Part shown: one piece after another, positions 36,019 through 48,670 of the stretch
Layout of the letters: the number at the start of each line of letters is the position of its first letter
How positions within the stretch are numbered: position 1 is the stretch's first letter
Assembly: GCA_022496205.1 (NCBI GenBank)
Contig: WTXD01000015.1
Coordinates: 62,001-126,000, forward strand
From: Gloeopeniophorella convolvens
Taxonomy: Eukaryota > Basidiomycota > Agaricomycetes > Russulales
Reading direction: 5' to 3'
Length of the DNA: 64,000 nt
Translations under genes and position numbers: made by a program
Notes under the pieces: generated by a model
Databases searched by the model: none
Told to the model about the DNA's origin: nothing
The model's input: only the letters and a program-made list of their open reading frames with translations

Positions 36019-38700
36019 TCCTAGATATTGGTTACACGGGGAACTCGCTACGCCATCTTTTTATGTCCTTACGAGATGTGTACACTGCAAAACAACACTC
36101 ACGCGCTATCAAATATCTACGGTGCGACATCTGTATCGTTGTTTGTGACGTCGGCCAGTGCCGCGTGCCCAATTCCTGCGGCTGGCCCTCATTTGAAGTT
36201 GCGTTCATCTGAGCTACTCAACATCTCACGCGCTCACTATGAGAAGTTTCTCCGGGAGTAACAATTCAATCCTTTCAATATAGTCCCACTCATATCCCCA
36301 GGCATTCGCTATTGACTAGTCAAGTAGAGCCTTTCACTGACATGTGGCTTTTCCGTGCGGCGTTGACTGCGCGTCCCTCGGCGTGCGCACTGGCAATTCG
36401 GGCTAGTTCGGGACCGCGGGCCCTCCGGGATTCCGGACCGTTACCACAGCCGGTCCGTTGGTGGCTCAGATGGCCAGCGCCCCGGGTCCGTTGAATTTCA
36501 ATGCTGAGTTCGTCTCTCCGCGGACTCGGAGCACAAACGACCAGCGTGACTGAGCAGCCCACAGAAACACAGAAACCCATGATGCGGGTCCTCTGCTCGA
36601 GCTCAAGATCTGCCTGTGAAAACTCCCCTCTAATCTTTGGCCCTAAGGCCGGCGTTCAATTGAGCGACGTCAGAGCTCCGGCTTCCCGCTTCCTGGCCAC
36701 AGTAGCGAAATAAACGCGGCGCGAGTGAGTTGATCGGCGTGTTGCATACGCCGGAAGCTAAGGCATTGAACGCTGCCAGTGTCAGAGCTTATTGGTGTCG
36801 CCAAAGTATGTGACCAATGATTTGGCCGGATGCACAAGAAACTCAGTGACGGTGGTCCAGCTCGGACAAATGCGCCAGCACCGTATATATTATTCATGAC
36901 TATGTAGAACAACGTGGAACTGTGTAGCAGTTCTTGAGGCTCGAAGCATGCCAGGGTCTTCGAGGACTTGGCATTGAGTAAATAGGGACGTTGAAAAATG
37001 AAGAAACCCGAGGCGGGTTTTTTGAGTTGATGTGCACCAAGGTCGCCTACCTAAAACAAGTCGAAAGACCATGGGTGGCCCAGGACGGCCCATGACACCC
37101 TGTCAGGGGTCGCCAACACACGAAAGAATGATATGGTTCATACAGAGGCGGCGCAGACCGACATTCCTCCTCTGGGATTTGCGAATAGCTGCCTAGACGT
37201 AAGTACTGAAAGCTTCCGCGACAAAATTTGGGAACGGACTTAACATACTCTGGTATGATGCGAGGAAAGAAGGTCACGTCCACCATTTAAGACCAATATA
37301 GTCGAGTGAGATATGGGGTCCAGTGTCTGCCTTTTGCGGGGAAGGAGCATGGAGATGCTCCCCCCTCTGTCCGCAAAAGAGTCAGGTCTGAGGGCATGCC
37401 GCCGACCGTACCGCATGTGAGGCCTCCATTGAAAGCTCAAGCTTAAGTCAGCCTAAGTTCTGGGAAATCTCTTTCCATATCCATGAGCAACGCACTGTGC
37501 GAATTGATGGTATCGAGTCCATTTCAATGCAGGAGAGTCGGAGAAAGCTCGACGCACCTCATGAAGTTCGCCAATGCATGCAGGTGGTGGAGGAAGACCA
37601 CAGTGACCAGTGACCAGTATGGTTTCTGAAGTAAACCATGGAATAATCCGGTATATTTCAGCAGAGAAGGACGGCAGCAGTGACCCACAGGTACATGTGC
37701 TACGGGAAGGGTTACTCTCTGCCCTCCGCACTCCGAATTGGACCGATCTAGGGGCGACATGCGTGCAAGGCCCAGTTGATTCACTACACGTAGGAGATAC
37801 TTTCCGTACGAGACAAGGAGAGGTAGTCCATGGACCACATCGGTAGAGTGCATTGAACCAAACGGCGTACTGCTTCGACAACAATCCTGGGGGGCTTTAA
37901 AGGCTTCTGACACAGTTCGGAGATAAATTGGTCATGCAGGAACCAGATGTTACGCATGGGAGAGTGTTGTCATACAAGTGACCCGGAACTAACGCCAGTA
38001 CTCCGTATAGACCACCTCTTCAGGTTCGTGAGACAGTGCGAGTGGCGGGAAGAAGTGGGTGAGAGACTGTGTCGTGAAGGAGAGACACGTACATAAGGTT
38101 ACGAGGTACGCGTGTAATGAACTTGGGGGATCGTAGGGTCGGTCGGTTGGTCCAAAGAAATATGTCAGAAGCGCCAGGTCCGCAGAACCAGTCACGGACC
38201 ACGAAGACCAAACAGGTAGTATGCGTCGTTGAATGCCCTCCGTACCCCGCGCTTCTTCTAGTCAATCCGGAGCTAGAGGGTTGCAGACTCTAGCCTCGAG
38301 GCGGTTCTGGAGCGCTTCGAAGTCGTTTCTCGGTCGAAGGCGGGAAAGGGGGCCCAGGTCAGGGTAATGTTAGACTGTGATACTTAGATAGATGGCCGAA
38401 ATTCAAGCACGATATGAGTAAGTAATATCTCTGTCGAGTGAGTGACGAACGGACGAGATACGCAAGGGGAGAGGAGGGGGGCGTTCGGCGTTGCGGCGAT
38501 CACGACTGCAGCGGTGGTGTGGGACCAAAATGCAGCAAAATGCCGGCGCCAGAGCCATGGCGCTATTCCCACGCTCGAATTGCTGAGGACGGGCGCCCGC
38601 AAGGTCTTGTGAGTTGTGGTGCAACCTGCCGCTTGGGAAAAGACAACGTCTTCAAGAATATCTCTCTGACAAACCATGCCTTCATGGGTGGTGCTCCCAG
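36019..38700. other. Intergenic, 2.7 kb, no supported gene
   Basis: ORFs under 150 codons, no motifs. A short hairpin followed by T6 (AACCCG/CGGGTT) lies at 37006-37023. Confidence 0.5.
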
Positions 38701-38753
38701 CCGGGAAAACGGTGTCAGCTGGGCCTCTACGGCACCGCCTTCTCCGCGTTCGA

Positions 38754-38761
38754 CTATAAAG
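38754..38761 (+). promoter_or_regulatory. TATA box of sugar transporter B
   Basis: CTATAAAG lies about 85 bp before the ATG, directly after a block shared with the promoter of transporter A. Confidence 0.6.
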
Positions 38762-38841
38762 CGGCTGCGATGGTTCGAGTCCTGTTTTACCTCTAGGTCT
38801 CTCCCTACCCCACCACCCCCAGGTCTCCTCGATTCACAGAA

Positions 38842-40802
38842 ATGGGAGTCAGCGTTGGGGTCGCTCAAGGGAAGGAAATTGGATACCACCATCTCCTTGA
38901 CCCCACGAGACGTTGGTACAACAACCGACGGTGCGCACCAATGGATCTTGCACACCGAGGTTATTTCTGTCGTCTCACATATCTTTCTAGGTTGATATCT
39001 CTTCATGGATGGATATTCTTGCTTCTCATCACATCATCCACCAATGGGTATGATGGCTCGATGATGAATGCACTTCAAGCCGAGAAGACTTGGAATGCCT
39101 ACTTTAATAATCCACACGGTGGTCAGCTTGGACTACTGAACGCCATCCAGGTAGGCTGGCAGTTGTTTTGCGTGGCGCAGGTCTCATGTGTGACGTGTCC
39201 CTAGAATATTGGGAGCTTGGCAGCCTACCCCTTCGCCCCCTACCTGTCAGATGGTATTGGTCGCCGTCGCACTATCGCCTTCGGTGCCTCCATCATGTTG
39301 GCTGCTACGGCTATTCAGACCGCCTCCCAGTCGGTCGGAATGTTCATTGGTGCTCGGTTAGTATATACTAAGGTTTCCTGGTCACTCTCTAACAAACCGT
39401 ATTCTAAGGTTCTTGATCGGTTTCGGCCTTACCTTCGCTGCAAATTCTGCCCCTATGTTGGTTACTGAGGTGGCTTACCCACTATACCGCGCACCATTGA
39501 CGTCCCTGTACAACTCTCTCTGGTATACTGGTTCCATCATGTACGTTCTACGCCCCCGCCTCGTTCATCTTACCTTAAACTGATGCCTACGCCCGTACAG
39601 CGCTGCTTGGACCACATTTGGAACAGAGTTCATGTCGACCAGTTGGTCCTGGCGCCTCCCCTCTCTATTCCAAGGTTTCCCGGCCATCGCTCAGGTCCTG
39701 TTGATCTGGTTCGTCCCGGAGTCCCCTCGTTGGTTGATCTCCAAAGGCCGCGAAGATGAGGCGCTCAAAATACTTGCCTATTATCACGCTGATGGAAATG
39801 AGTGCGTTTTTCGTTCGTCATCACGCTAAGCGAAGGCTCATGCCATGTCCCGGTGAAGGCGAGATCAACTTGTGCAGTATGAGTTTGAGGAGATCAAGGC
39901 GGCACTCGAATTCGAACGCACGCAGAACGTCGGTTGGAAGGCTCTCGTCCAGACGCCCGGCAATAGGAAGCGTATGCGGATCATTATCGCTCTCGCGTGG
40001 TTCTCTCAATGGTCTGGAAATGGCCTGGTCTCGTACTATCTCACTCCAGTGCTCAGGAACATCGGCATCACGAACTCGACCATACAACTCCTTATCAACG
40101 GTATCCTGCAGATTTGGAACCTATTCTGGGCTTGTGGCTCTGCCTTGCTTGTCGAGAGAGTCGGCCGCCGTCGCCTCTTCCTCTCGTCTGCGGCAGGAAT
40201 GCTGCTGTTCTTCACGATGCAAACCATCATGACCGCGCGATACCTCGACTCAGGTTCGCCCGGTTTTGCGCACGCAGTCATCGCATTCATCTTTCTATTC
40301 TATGCCGCTTATGAGTAAGTCACAGTCAACATACTACCGCATCTCCCCGCCTGCTAACCTGTCTAATCAGTATCGCATTCTCACCACTCATCGTCTCGTA
40401 TACTGTTGAGATCTTGCCCTTCAACCTGCGGGCCAAGGGCTTCAATGTTTTCAACTTCACGATCTCATGCGCTCTCATCTTTAACCAATACGTCAATCCA
40501 ATTGCGCTGGAGCACATCAATTGGAAATACTACGTTCGTTCCCACTCGCGCTCTTTTTCAACCGCCTACTGAAGCCCTACAATTAGATCGTGTACTGCTG
40601 CTGGATAGCGTTCGAGTTCGTTTTCCTGTATTTCTTCGTTGTCGAGACGAAGGGTCTTTCCCTCGAGGAGACCGCCGCCCTCTTCGACGGCGAGGAGGTT
40701 GTACAGAAGCAGATCGCAGCACGTGCATTATACAATGCCCGTGCTGTTCCTGGCACTCCAAGCGACGGAAAGACATCTGCAGATTTCACAGAGAAGGCTT
40801 GA
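38842..40802 (+). CDS. MFS sugar transporter B
   Basis: Exons 38842-38930, 38991-39150, 39205-39356, 39409-39540, 39601-39801, 39859-40314, 40371-40533 and 40587-40802 give 522 residues. Exon lengths equal those of transporter A except for 3 nt in exon 1. The exon 6 acceptor is the AG in GGTGAAG at 39858; using the nearer TGCAG would break the frame and remove part of the cytoplasmic loop. The signatures DGIGRR, PESPRW, QWSGNGLVSYY and ETKGLSLEE are intact. A and B are a tandem pair on the same strand, about 2.8 kb apart. The substrate is unknown. Confidence 0.9.
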
Positions 40803-42088
40803 CCTTGACTCAGTTTTCTCCTACACAACTCCCTTTGTATCCTGCTTCGGTGTCCTTGTACTCTGTAAGTTTTTCGACCATCGAATGTAACATATTGCAG
40901 GTTCTTCGTTGTCCACGAGGGCAATCAAGCCGCCGATAAGTATATTGCGGGATCTGGCAAAGTGGCGCAGATGTCACACATCAAGTTCCCCATCAAATGA
41001 CTGAAAGTAAACCTGTCAGTGACACAATGAGTGTTTTGTTTGCACGCGTCATGCGCGTCCGGGAGCTATTGGTACGTCTCTCAGTTTGGACGGGATCTTT
41101 GCGGGACCTCGCGCCTTCGCCATCAGGCCATGCCCTCATAGTTGGCCCCACCGTGTTCAGCCTGGTGGACTCACGTACCATGCTTCTCGGAAATGCCAAT
41201 GATCTTCTTTGGTCGTCGCAATCTGTCCATCTGCGAGGATGTCACCGATACGAGCCTTGAGAGGCCTCGAGCCTTTCGTACAGTTCCGCGGAGGCTGCGG
41301 GGATCCGCTCGCGTCATCATGCGAAACGAACGCAAAACATCACTGATAGGAGATTTACCACCCAACGGTACCTCGGTTCCCCACACCGACGGCTGTTCCG
41401 GGCCGTCTTCGTTCACAGGGTATGCCAGAGCTAGCACCACGGGACCGCCTCCCAATATCCTGCACACAGATAGCATCCTGACAGGGGTCGGGCAGGGTGA
41501 ATCAAGAAGGCTCTGGTCACGCGCGCATCCCCATGCAAAATCCCAGCGAGAATAGTTTTTCCCATGAACGGGCTGATGATCGGGCTAGTCCACCGAGCGC
41601 TCTCACTCCAAGAATATCTCTGACCTCTCTAAGGCACCGGGCTCGCTTCGCCATCGGAGCTGGAGCGGGGTACAATGGATCCCACCACCACGAGTCCTCC
41701 TGCGCGGCCATGGCGCAAGCTTGGGCGCCCGGTGAATCCTCTGCTTATGCTGTGATCGCCACCTTCACTTCCCAGTGGTTTCGCCGAAATTCCCAGAACG
41801 AGCATGTGGACGGAGTTAGCTCATCGTACGTACTGGACGCGATGTTGGAGGACAACTGCAAACCCGGTGTGCGTAATGCAGACCCAGGCCTCAAACCCCC
41901 AATGAAGAGAAATCCTTCCGCTGTTGCTTTACAACGCTTCACCACTATCTAACATACACCTCGAGGCGACCTAAAATAGTTGGTACATGCGAATATATAT
42001 CGACAAACGAGCTCATGCGTGGGAAGTATCGTCAGAGCAGGGGTCATGATGACGGACTACTGGTAAGGATGCGCAAACAAAGCCTCTA
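40803..42088. other. Convergent intergenic region between transporters B and C
   Basis: Tail-to-tail gap of 1.3 kb. No supported gene; the ORF at 41497-41952 has no recognisable feature. Confidence 0.5.
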
Positions 42089-44106
42089 TCATGCCTTCTC
42101 GACGGCCTTGTCACTGAAGCTGTCTGATGCTGCCTTATCGTCCGACGGCACAGAGGGACCTGCGACTGTATCTCCGATACCGACACCCATGACCTGTGCT
42201 TGCGAAGCATCCTCACCGTCGAAGAGAGCTGACGTCTGCTCGAGCGACAAGCCTTTGGTTTCGACGAGGAAGAAATATAAGTATACGAGCTCGAAGGCGA
42301 GCCAGCAGCAGTACACGATCTGTATGCAATGCGGTCAGAGCAGTCATACCTATCACAGATTTGACGACATACATAGTATTTCCAGCTGATATGATCGAGT
42401 GCCACTGGGTTCACATATTGGTTGAAAATGAGCGCACATGAAATAGTGAAGTTGAATACTGTGAACCCCTTCGCACGGATCGGATAAGGGAGGATCTCGA
42501 CTGTGTAAGAGACGATAAGCGGGGTGAATGCCAAGCTATCGGAGCATGTCAGAGTTTGGGTCATTAGGTGCAAACGGGATAAGCGTACTCGTAGAATGCA
42601 TAGAAGAGAAAGATGAAGGCAATGACCGCGTGGGCTTCACCGTTGTCGAGGGTCTTCAGGTAGCGCGCAGTCATAATTGTCTGGAGCGTGAAGAAGAGGA
42701 GCATCCCCGAGGTTGAAACCAAAAACAGCAGGCGACGGCCGGCTTTCTCGACCATCAGAGCTGCGGTACATGCCCAAAACAAGTTCCATATTTGCAAGAT
42801 ACCATTGATGAGAAGTTGGTCTGTTGCGCTGGTGATTCCAATGTTGTTGAGAACCTTGGTGAGGTAGTATGACACCAAACCGTTGCCAGACCACTGAGAG
42901 AACCAGGCGAGGGCAACAATGATCCGTAGACGCTTAAGGTTCCCACGAGTCGTAAATAGGGCCTTCCAACCGACGTTCTTTCCAACAGTGCGATCGAGTT
43001 CAAGAGCAGCTTTAATCTCCTCATACTCATAGATGACGAGAGGGTCTTGCCTGGGGAATGGTGACGATGATGAGTCAACGCGTAAGGGCTGATTCGCAAT
43101 TGAAGACTTACTCGTTGCCGTCTGCATGATAATAAGCCAGCGTATGGATAGCTTGGCTGTCGCGACCCTTGCTGACGAGCCAACGAGGGGATTCTGGGAC
43201 AAACCAAATCAGGAAAAATTGTGCCAACGCGGCGCTCCCCTGGAAGAGCGAAGGCAGACGCCATGACCAGGTTGAATGTTTCATGTACTCAGTTCCAAAC
43301 GTTGTCCACGCGGCTCTGTGGAAGTATTAAGACAACGTATCACCGCACGTATGATGTAAACTTACACGATAGCCCCAGAATACCATAAGGAGTTATACAG
43401 TGAAGTCAACGGAGCCCGATAGAGGGGGTATGATACCTCCGTCACCAACATTGGTGCCGCGTTCGCAGCGAACGTCAGACCAAACCCGATGAGGAAGCTT
43501 ACAGCTTGAGCGTCAGATACTTCTGACACCAAAGATAATGGAACGCCCTACCGTGCGCCTATGAACATGCCTACTGACTGTGCGGCCGTTTGAATGCCTG
43601 TAGCCACCAACATGATGCAGGAACCGAAGAAGATTGTAGTGCGACGCCCGAGTCCGTCGGAAACGTAAGGGGCAAAGGGGTATGCTGCGAGACACCCGAT
43701 ATTCTAAACAGCAGTCAGAGGATGAGCTGTTCAAACTCAAAGAACCTACTTGGATGGCGTTGAGCAGTCCCAGCTGGCCACCATGGGGGTGGTTAAAGTA
43801 AGCGTTCCACGTTTTCTCAGATTGTAGGGCGTTCATCATAGATCCATCGTATCCGTTTGTAGACGAGGTGATGAGCCTATAGAGCTATATGATTGAACGC
43901 TCTCAGATACGAGGTAGTTACGCACAAGAGAAATATCCATCCGTTGAGAGCAATCAACCTGAGATGAGACTCTACGTGTTAACTCAGCAAGAAAGACGGG
44001 GTCGAGATCACGCATACCGCTTGTTGTTGTACCACTTCCTGTTGGGATCGAGTAGCTCGTGGTAGTCACCACTCTCAGAACCGACAGCAACAACGCCTGC
44101 GCCCAT
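42089..44106 (-). CDS. MFS sugar transporter C
   Basis: Exons 44106-44018, 43958-43926, 43876-43750, 43703-43552, 43497-43366, 43315-43112, 43050-42589, 42535-42373 and 42319-42089 give 530 residues. Signatures: DGLGRR, QWSGNGLVSYY, VEKAGRR and ETKGLSLEQ. Compared with A, B and E it has one extra intron inside the first membrane helix, leaving a 33-nt exon 2; transporter D shares exactly this. The C-terminal tail is longer and ends KAVEKA. The helix 9-10 loop TLDNGEAHA and the 462-nt exon 7 group it with D and E. Substrate unknown. Confidence 0.88.
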
Positions 44107-44180
44107 TAAGCCTTCTGACGGTGATTGACAAGGAAAGACCAGAAAAGAGGCGGTAGGCCACTTCCTCGACGAAGAACATC

Positions 44181-44190
44181 CTTTTATAGA
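44181..44190 (-). promoter_or_regulatory. TATA box of sugar transporter C
   Basis: The minus strand reads TCTATAAAAG about 77 bp before the ATG at 44106. Confidence 0.6.
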
Positions 44191-45270
44191 GAAACTGAGA
44201 ACGGAACATCACGGAGGATTCGGTGCATTGGGGCGATGTGTGCAATTTACTGAGACCGTTGTGTCAGACGGCGAAACGGCCTTTCGACTCGGCCACTTCA
44301 TGGATTAGAGCAGCCTCGCTTGGCGGGACTGCTCGGGCGCCTGAACGAGAAGGATTCCCCGGATTTTCTCCACGCGGTGCATGGAGGTTAGGCGTCAACC
44401 GGCCACAGCGACCCACTCACATTGTCGAAAGAAAGATGAACCCGTATCCCGCCCAGGGAGCGAGCGGGGAGTGCTTCTCAGTGCTGGACCTGATGCGATC
44501 TCCGTGGTTCAGACCCAGCGCAACCTTCGGGCTCGGAACAAGACGGCATGGCGAGGCCCGCCGGCACATCCGTCAGGCTCATCGCTCTCTCTTTCCCGTA
44601 CGGGCTCTATAGCGCATTCCTTCTTCTGGGTTGTGTTGGATGACATCACGATACGCGGGGAAATGACGAGATGGAAATGCTGCTGTGATCCGGAACGCCG
44701 GGAGGATGCAGCCGATATGGTATCACTGTTTGGGGGGGGGGGGGGTCCCATCGGAGCCGAGCTGAAGGAAGCCAGCGAACTCCAGTTAGCCCAGCGACGC
44801 CAGCAACGATATGATGCGTTCCGCATTACGCAGGGCGGACGCGCTTATCACTGCTTCTGCGACATCTGCACAAGGCCTGTCATCCATCGTGTGCTGCGGC
44901 TTACTGCAACAGCGCGGTTCCAGCTCATACGAATAATCTTCGGAGCGCTCCTGGCCAAGACATTGAAGAAGGCTTATCAAGCGTGCAGACAACGCGCATG
45001 CTCACCGTTCACCTTCGGCGATGGATGGATAAGAACACACCTCCGACTTGTTCCGTTGGTGAGCCTGAGAGGTTGATGCACAACGAGCTCGGACGCGGAG
45101 AAAATGGCCGATGCTTCGCTTCTTATTAGTTCACAGCGCACTACTTACTATCCAACACACGCCTCAAGGAGACCGGGACGGAAGTAGCACAAACACATAA
45201 ATACAGTCGGTGCCAAAGCAGCATGAGGGATGGAGTGTTCGGGATCGAGACATACGGAGGAAGACGCGCA
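44191..45270. other. Intergenic between transporters C and D
   Basis: No supported gene. It contains a run of 14 G at 44732-44745. The ORF at 44381-45076 passes through this run and has no motif. Confidence 0.5.
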
Positions 45271-47258
45271 TCACGCCTTCTCGGTGAATTCGGTAGAACC
45301 CTTCTCGTCGGTCGGTGTCGAGGGTCCTTCAACGTGTTCAACGGCACGGGCTGCGATCCGATCTTGCATGACATCTTCGCCGTCGAATAGGACAGCCGTC
45401 TCTTCGAGGGAGAGGCCCTTTGTCTCGACAACGAAGAAGTACAGGTAGACCAGCTCGAATGCAAGCCAGCAGCAGTATACGATCTAGCGTTGGAGAGAAA
45501 TGAGATGTGCTAAGCGAGGTGAAGAAAGGGTCGAGACTTGCATAATACTTCCATCCAATGCTCTTCAATGCGATAGGGTTGATGTACTGGTTGAAGATGA
45601 GCGCACAGGATATATTGAAGTTGAAGATCGTGAAGCCCTTGGCGCGAATCTGGAAGGGGAGGATTTCGACAGTATATGAGACGATGAGAGGTGTGAACGC
45701 GAGGCTATGCGAGAGATCAGGGCTGGCGTGTAAACCAAAAGGAAGAAAGCTTACTCGTAAGCTGCGTAAAAGAGGAAGAGGAACGCGATGACGGCATGCG
45801 CAAGGCCATCTTTTCTACTCTCAAGATAACGCGCGGTCATGATGGTTTGTAGAGTAAAGAAGAGGAGCATTCCGGCTGCGGAGAGAAGGAAGAGAAGGCG
45901 ACGGCCAACTCTTTCAACGAGTGTGGCGGCGAGGACAGCCCAGAATAGGTTCCAGATAGCTAAGATTCCGTTGATAAGCAGCTGGATTGTTGGATTGGTG
46001 ATCCCAATGTTGTCCAAAACTTTGGTGAGATAGTACGACACGAGACCATTTCCGGACCATTGCGAGAACCATGCGAGTGCAACTATAATCCTCAGACGCT
46101 TTCGGTTGCCAACGGTGGCGAAGAGATATTTCCACCCAACGTTCGAGCCGGCGGCACGGTCGAGGTCGATAGCCGCCTTGATCTCTTCGTACTCGTAGAC
46201 AACGAGAGGATCCCGGCTAATAGCGCGAGTAACGTGAGCGACATCGGAGTATGTATCATGGATGATAACTCACTCGTTACCGTCGGCATGATAGTAGGCC
46301 AATGTCCTCAGGGCCTCTGCGTCGCGACCCTTGCTGACGAGCCAACGGGGGGACTCAGGCACATACCAAATCAAAAGCACCTGGAGAATGGCGGGAAGAC
46401 CTTGGAGAAGAGAAGGCAACCTCCATGACCAAGAGGAGTGTTTCATGTACGCGGTTCCGAACGTTGTCCAAGATGCCCTGTTGGCCATCAACGATGGTGG
46501 CAAGGATCACTAGGCGAATACTTACACGATGTTTCCCGAGTACCAGAGTGAGTTGTACAGCGAGGTCAGAGGGGCGCGATAAAGTGGGTAAGACACTTCC
46601 GTGACCAGCATGGGGGCGGAGTTCGCGGCGAAGGTAACGCCGAAACCAATAAGGAATCTGGATGACAATGAAGCACTGTTCCTGTCAGGATGGCGCCATG
46701 GACCAACTTACCGCGCGCCGATGAACATCCCGACAGACTGGGAGGCTGTCTGAACGGCAGTGGCTGCTAGCATGACCGAAGAACCGAAGAGAATGGTGTA
46801 CCGGCGTCCGATGCCATCAGATAAGTAGGGAGCGAATGGATAAGCCGCGAGGCACCCAATATTCTGAGTCGCCATGAGCACGCACTGAAGTGTTAATAAA
46901 TCCACTTACTTGAATGGCGTTCAGTAATCCTAGCTTCCCGCTTTGAGGGTGGTGGAAGTAATTCTCCCACGTATCTTCAGATTGGAGGGCGTTCATCATG
47001 GAACTATCGTATCCGTTCGTAGAAGACGTGATAAGGCTATAGACTCTATTTGAGCACCAGTCGAGCGCAAGAAGCCACCACTCACAGCAGAAAGATCCAC
47101 CCATTGAGGGCCATCAACCTTATAACACGTCAGCCCGCGCCACGTATGTGATTGACCGGAAACACATACCGTCTGTTGTTGTACCACTTTCTGTTCGGGT
47201 CGAGATATTCGTGATATCCGCCAGACTTCGAGTCAACAATAACTGCACCGGCGCCCAT
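45271..47258 (-). CDS. MFS sugar transporter D
   Basis: Exons 47258-47170, 47118-47086, 47036-46910, 46863-46712, 46657-46526, 46477-46274, 46216-45755, 45704-45542 and 45483-45271 give 524 residues. Signatures: DGIGRR, PESPRW, QWSGNGLVSYY, VERVGRR and ETKGLSLEE. The small 33-nt exon 2 is shared only with C. The last intron (45541-45484) starts GCAAGT instead of GT at a position where all four paralogues have GT, so it is a GC-AG intron with the consensus GC donor. C and D form a same-strand tandem pair. Membrane location and proton-coupled sugar uptake are inferred from the family. Confidence 0.9.
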
Positions 47259-47330
47259 CCTGAATCCTCACGTTGACGATTGAAAGTGCTGGGGAAAGGC
47301 GGTGGTGCTTCGATGGATCACATCCCACAG

Positions 47331-47340
47331 TGTTATATAC
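47331..47340 (-). promoter_or_regulatory. TATA box of sugar transporter D
   Basis: The minus strand reads GTATATAACA about 74 bp before the ATG at 47258. Confidence 0.6.
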
Positions 47341-48670
47341 CGCTTGGATTCGGGCGGATAAACGGGATAAGGAGCGGCTTCGCGATTTGAGGCGATCGAG
47401 TCAAGCCATTGGCGCGAGTACCGAAGATGGGCATGGGCATGGTCCATCGAACCGGCGGGATGAATAGAGAAGGCTGGTCTTGCCAGCGTGGTCACACCGA
47501 TGGCATGATCGTCCGGGGTTTCTCCCCGTATGCCTCCAACCATGCGCATCACGGCGGTTTCGAGGAAGCCAAGAGAGATAATCTTGTCTTCGACGACGTC
47601 TAGCACCTATCGGCATCAGATCTCCTTTGGCAAGACCTGACCTGTACATCGTCATAGCGGGTGTGGATAGGGCTATCCGTATCATCCCAAGGGTTTCTTT
47701 TTTGGCTCAACAACATCCGCCCCAGCATCGTTGTCTTCCGTGCTTCCTGAAGCATGCGCCGGGCGGCATCGTTGACGTGCGATAATGCCTCCGAGGTAAT
47801 GGGAAATGAAATCAAGCCCGTCTAGCAGTAACCCTGGGCGCGATACGGATGCGAGATCAACGGTCGTCTCTAGTCGAACCAAGAATTCAAGTTGTGTAGG
47901 TGGGGGAGAATCAAGGGAGATTCACAGGCTTGTAGGGCTGGCACTCCAGTGCATGAGCACGGCGAACTCCGCTCGGCGATCCCACGGTCGTCCTCTCACA
48001 CGTGAGGCGATTTTCCGGTCACGCCCACAAAGACCGCGACGCGCCTCGAGGCAGCCTACTTAGTTTTATTGATCGCTCTCACACAACGGGAGTTGAATGT
48101 CGTTGAACCATGAAGCTCAGAACCATCTAAACCCCCGAAATCGCGAGATGGGAACTAGGGAAGACGCTACCTCATCGAGGTTGCCTCGCGCTTATCTCAC
48201 ATTTCCACGGAGACAACAACACGCTTCTCGCGTAGAACTCCTCGAACCAACTCGCCTCGTCAAATATCCGACGCGCGTAATCCAAACGTTGCAAGCCCAG
48301 GTAGGGAGATGAGATCACAGGGGTTCGAGTCCGAATGCATCTACTAGTATTACGGTTCGACGCAAGTTCGACGTGAGAGCCAGGGTGAGAGCATCAAGAG
48401 CCCAGCTCGACCCCAGCGTTATGTGTTGTGAATAATCCAATAATAATCTGCGACATAGACCATAATCCCGTATAGTTGTGCATCTTGTGTAGTTTGGTTG
48501 GAAAGCGTTGACTGCGGGCCATCGCTGCGGGAGAGCCAACCTTATTGAACCAACCGGCGTCTACTTTCCTTTTTAGGAGGATACAGCTATTGGGTGTGCA
48601 CTGTGCGCCCACTGCCGGCACACGGCTCCCACTAGCCTACCACACTTTCTCTTCTCAACAAACACACAGG
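47341..48670. other. Divergent intergenic region between transporter D and ATG11
   Basis: No supported gene. The last 40 bp before ATG11 are pyrimidine-rich (TTTCTCTTCTC), typical of a fungal 5' leader. Confidence 0.5.

Noticed and set aside
44381..45076. 231-codon plus ORF between transporters C and D
   Set aside because: It runs through a 14-G homopolymer, has no motif, and lies in a spacer where indels would be tolerated.
48300..48345. B-box-like GGTTCGAGTCC as a possible tRNA
   Set aside because: No T stem, acceptor stem or A box can be formed around it on either strand.
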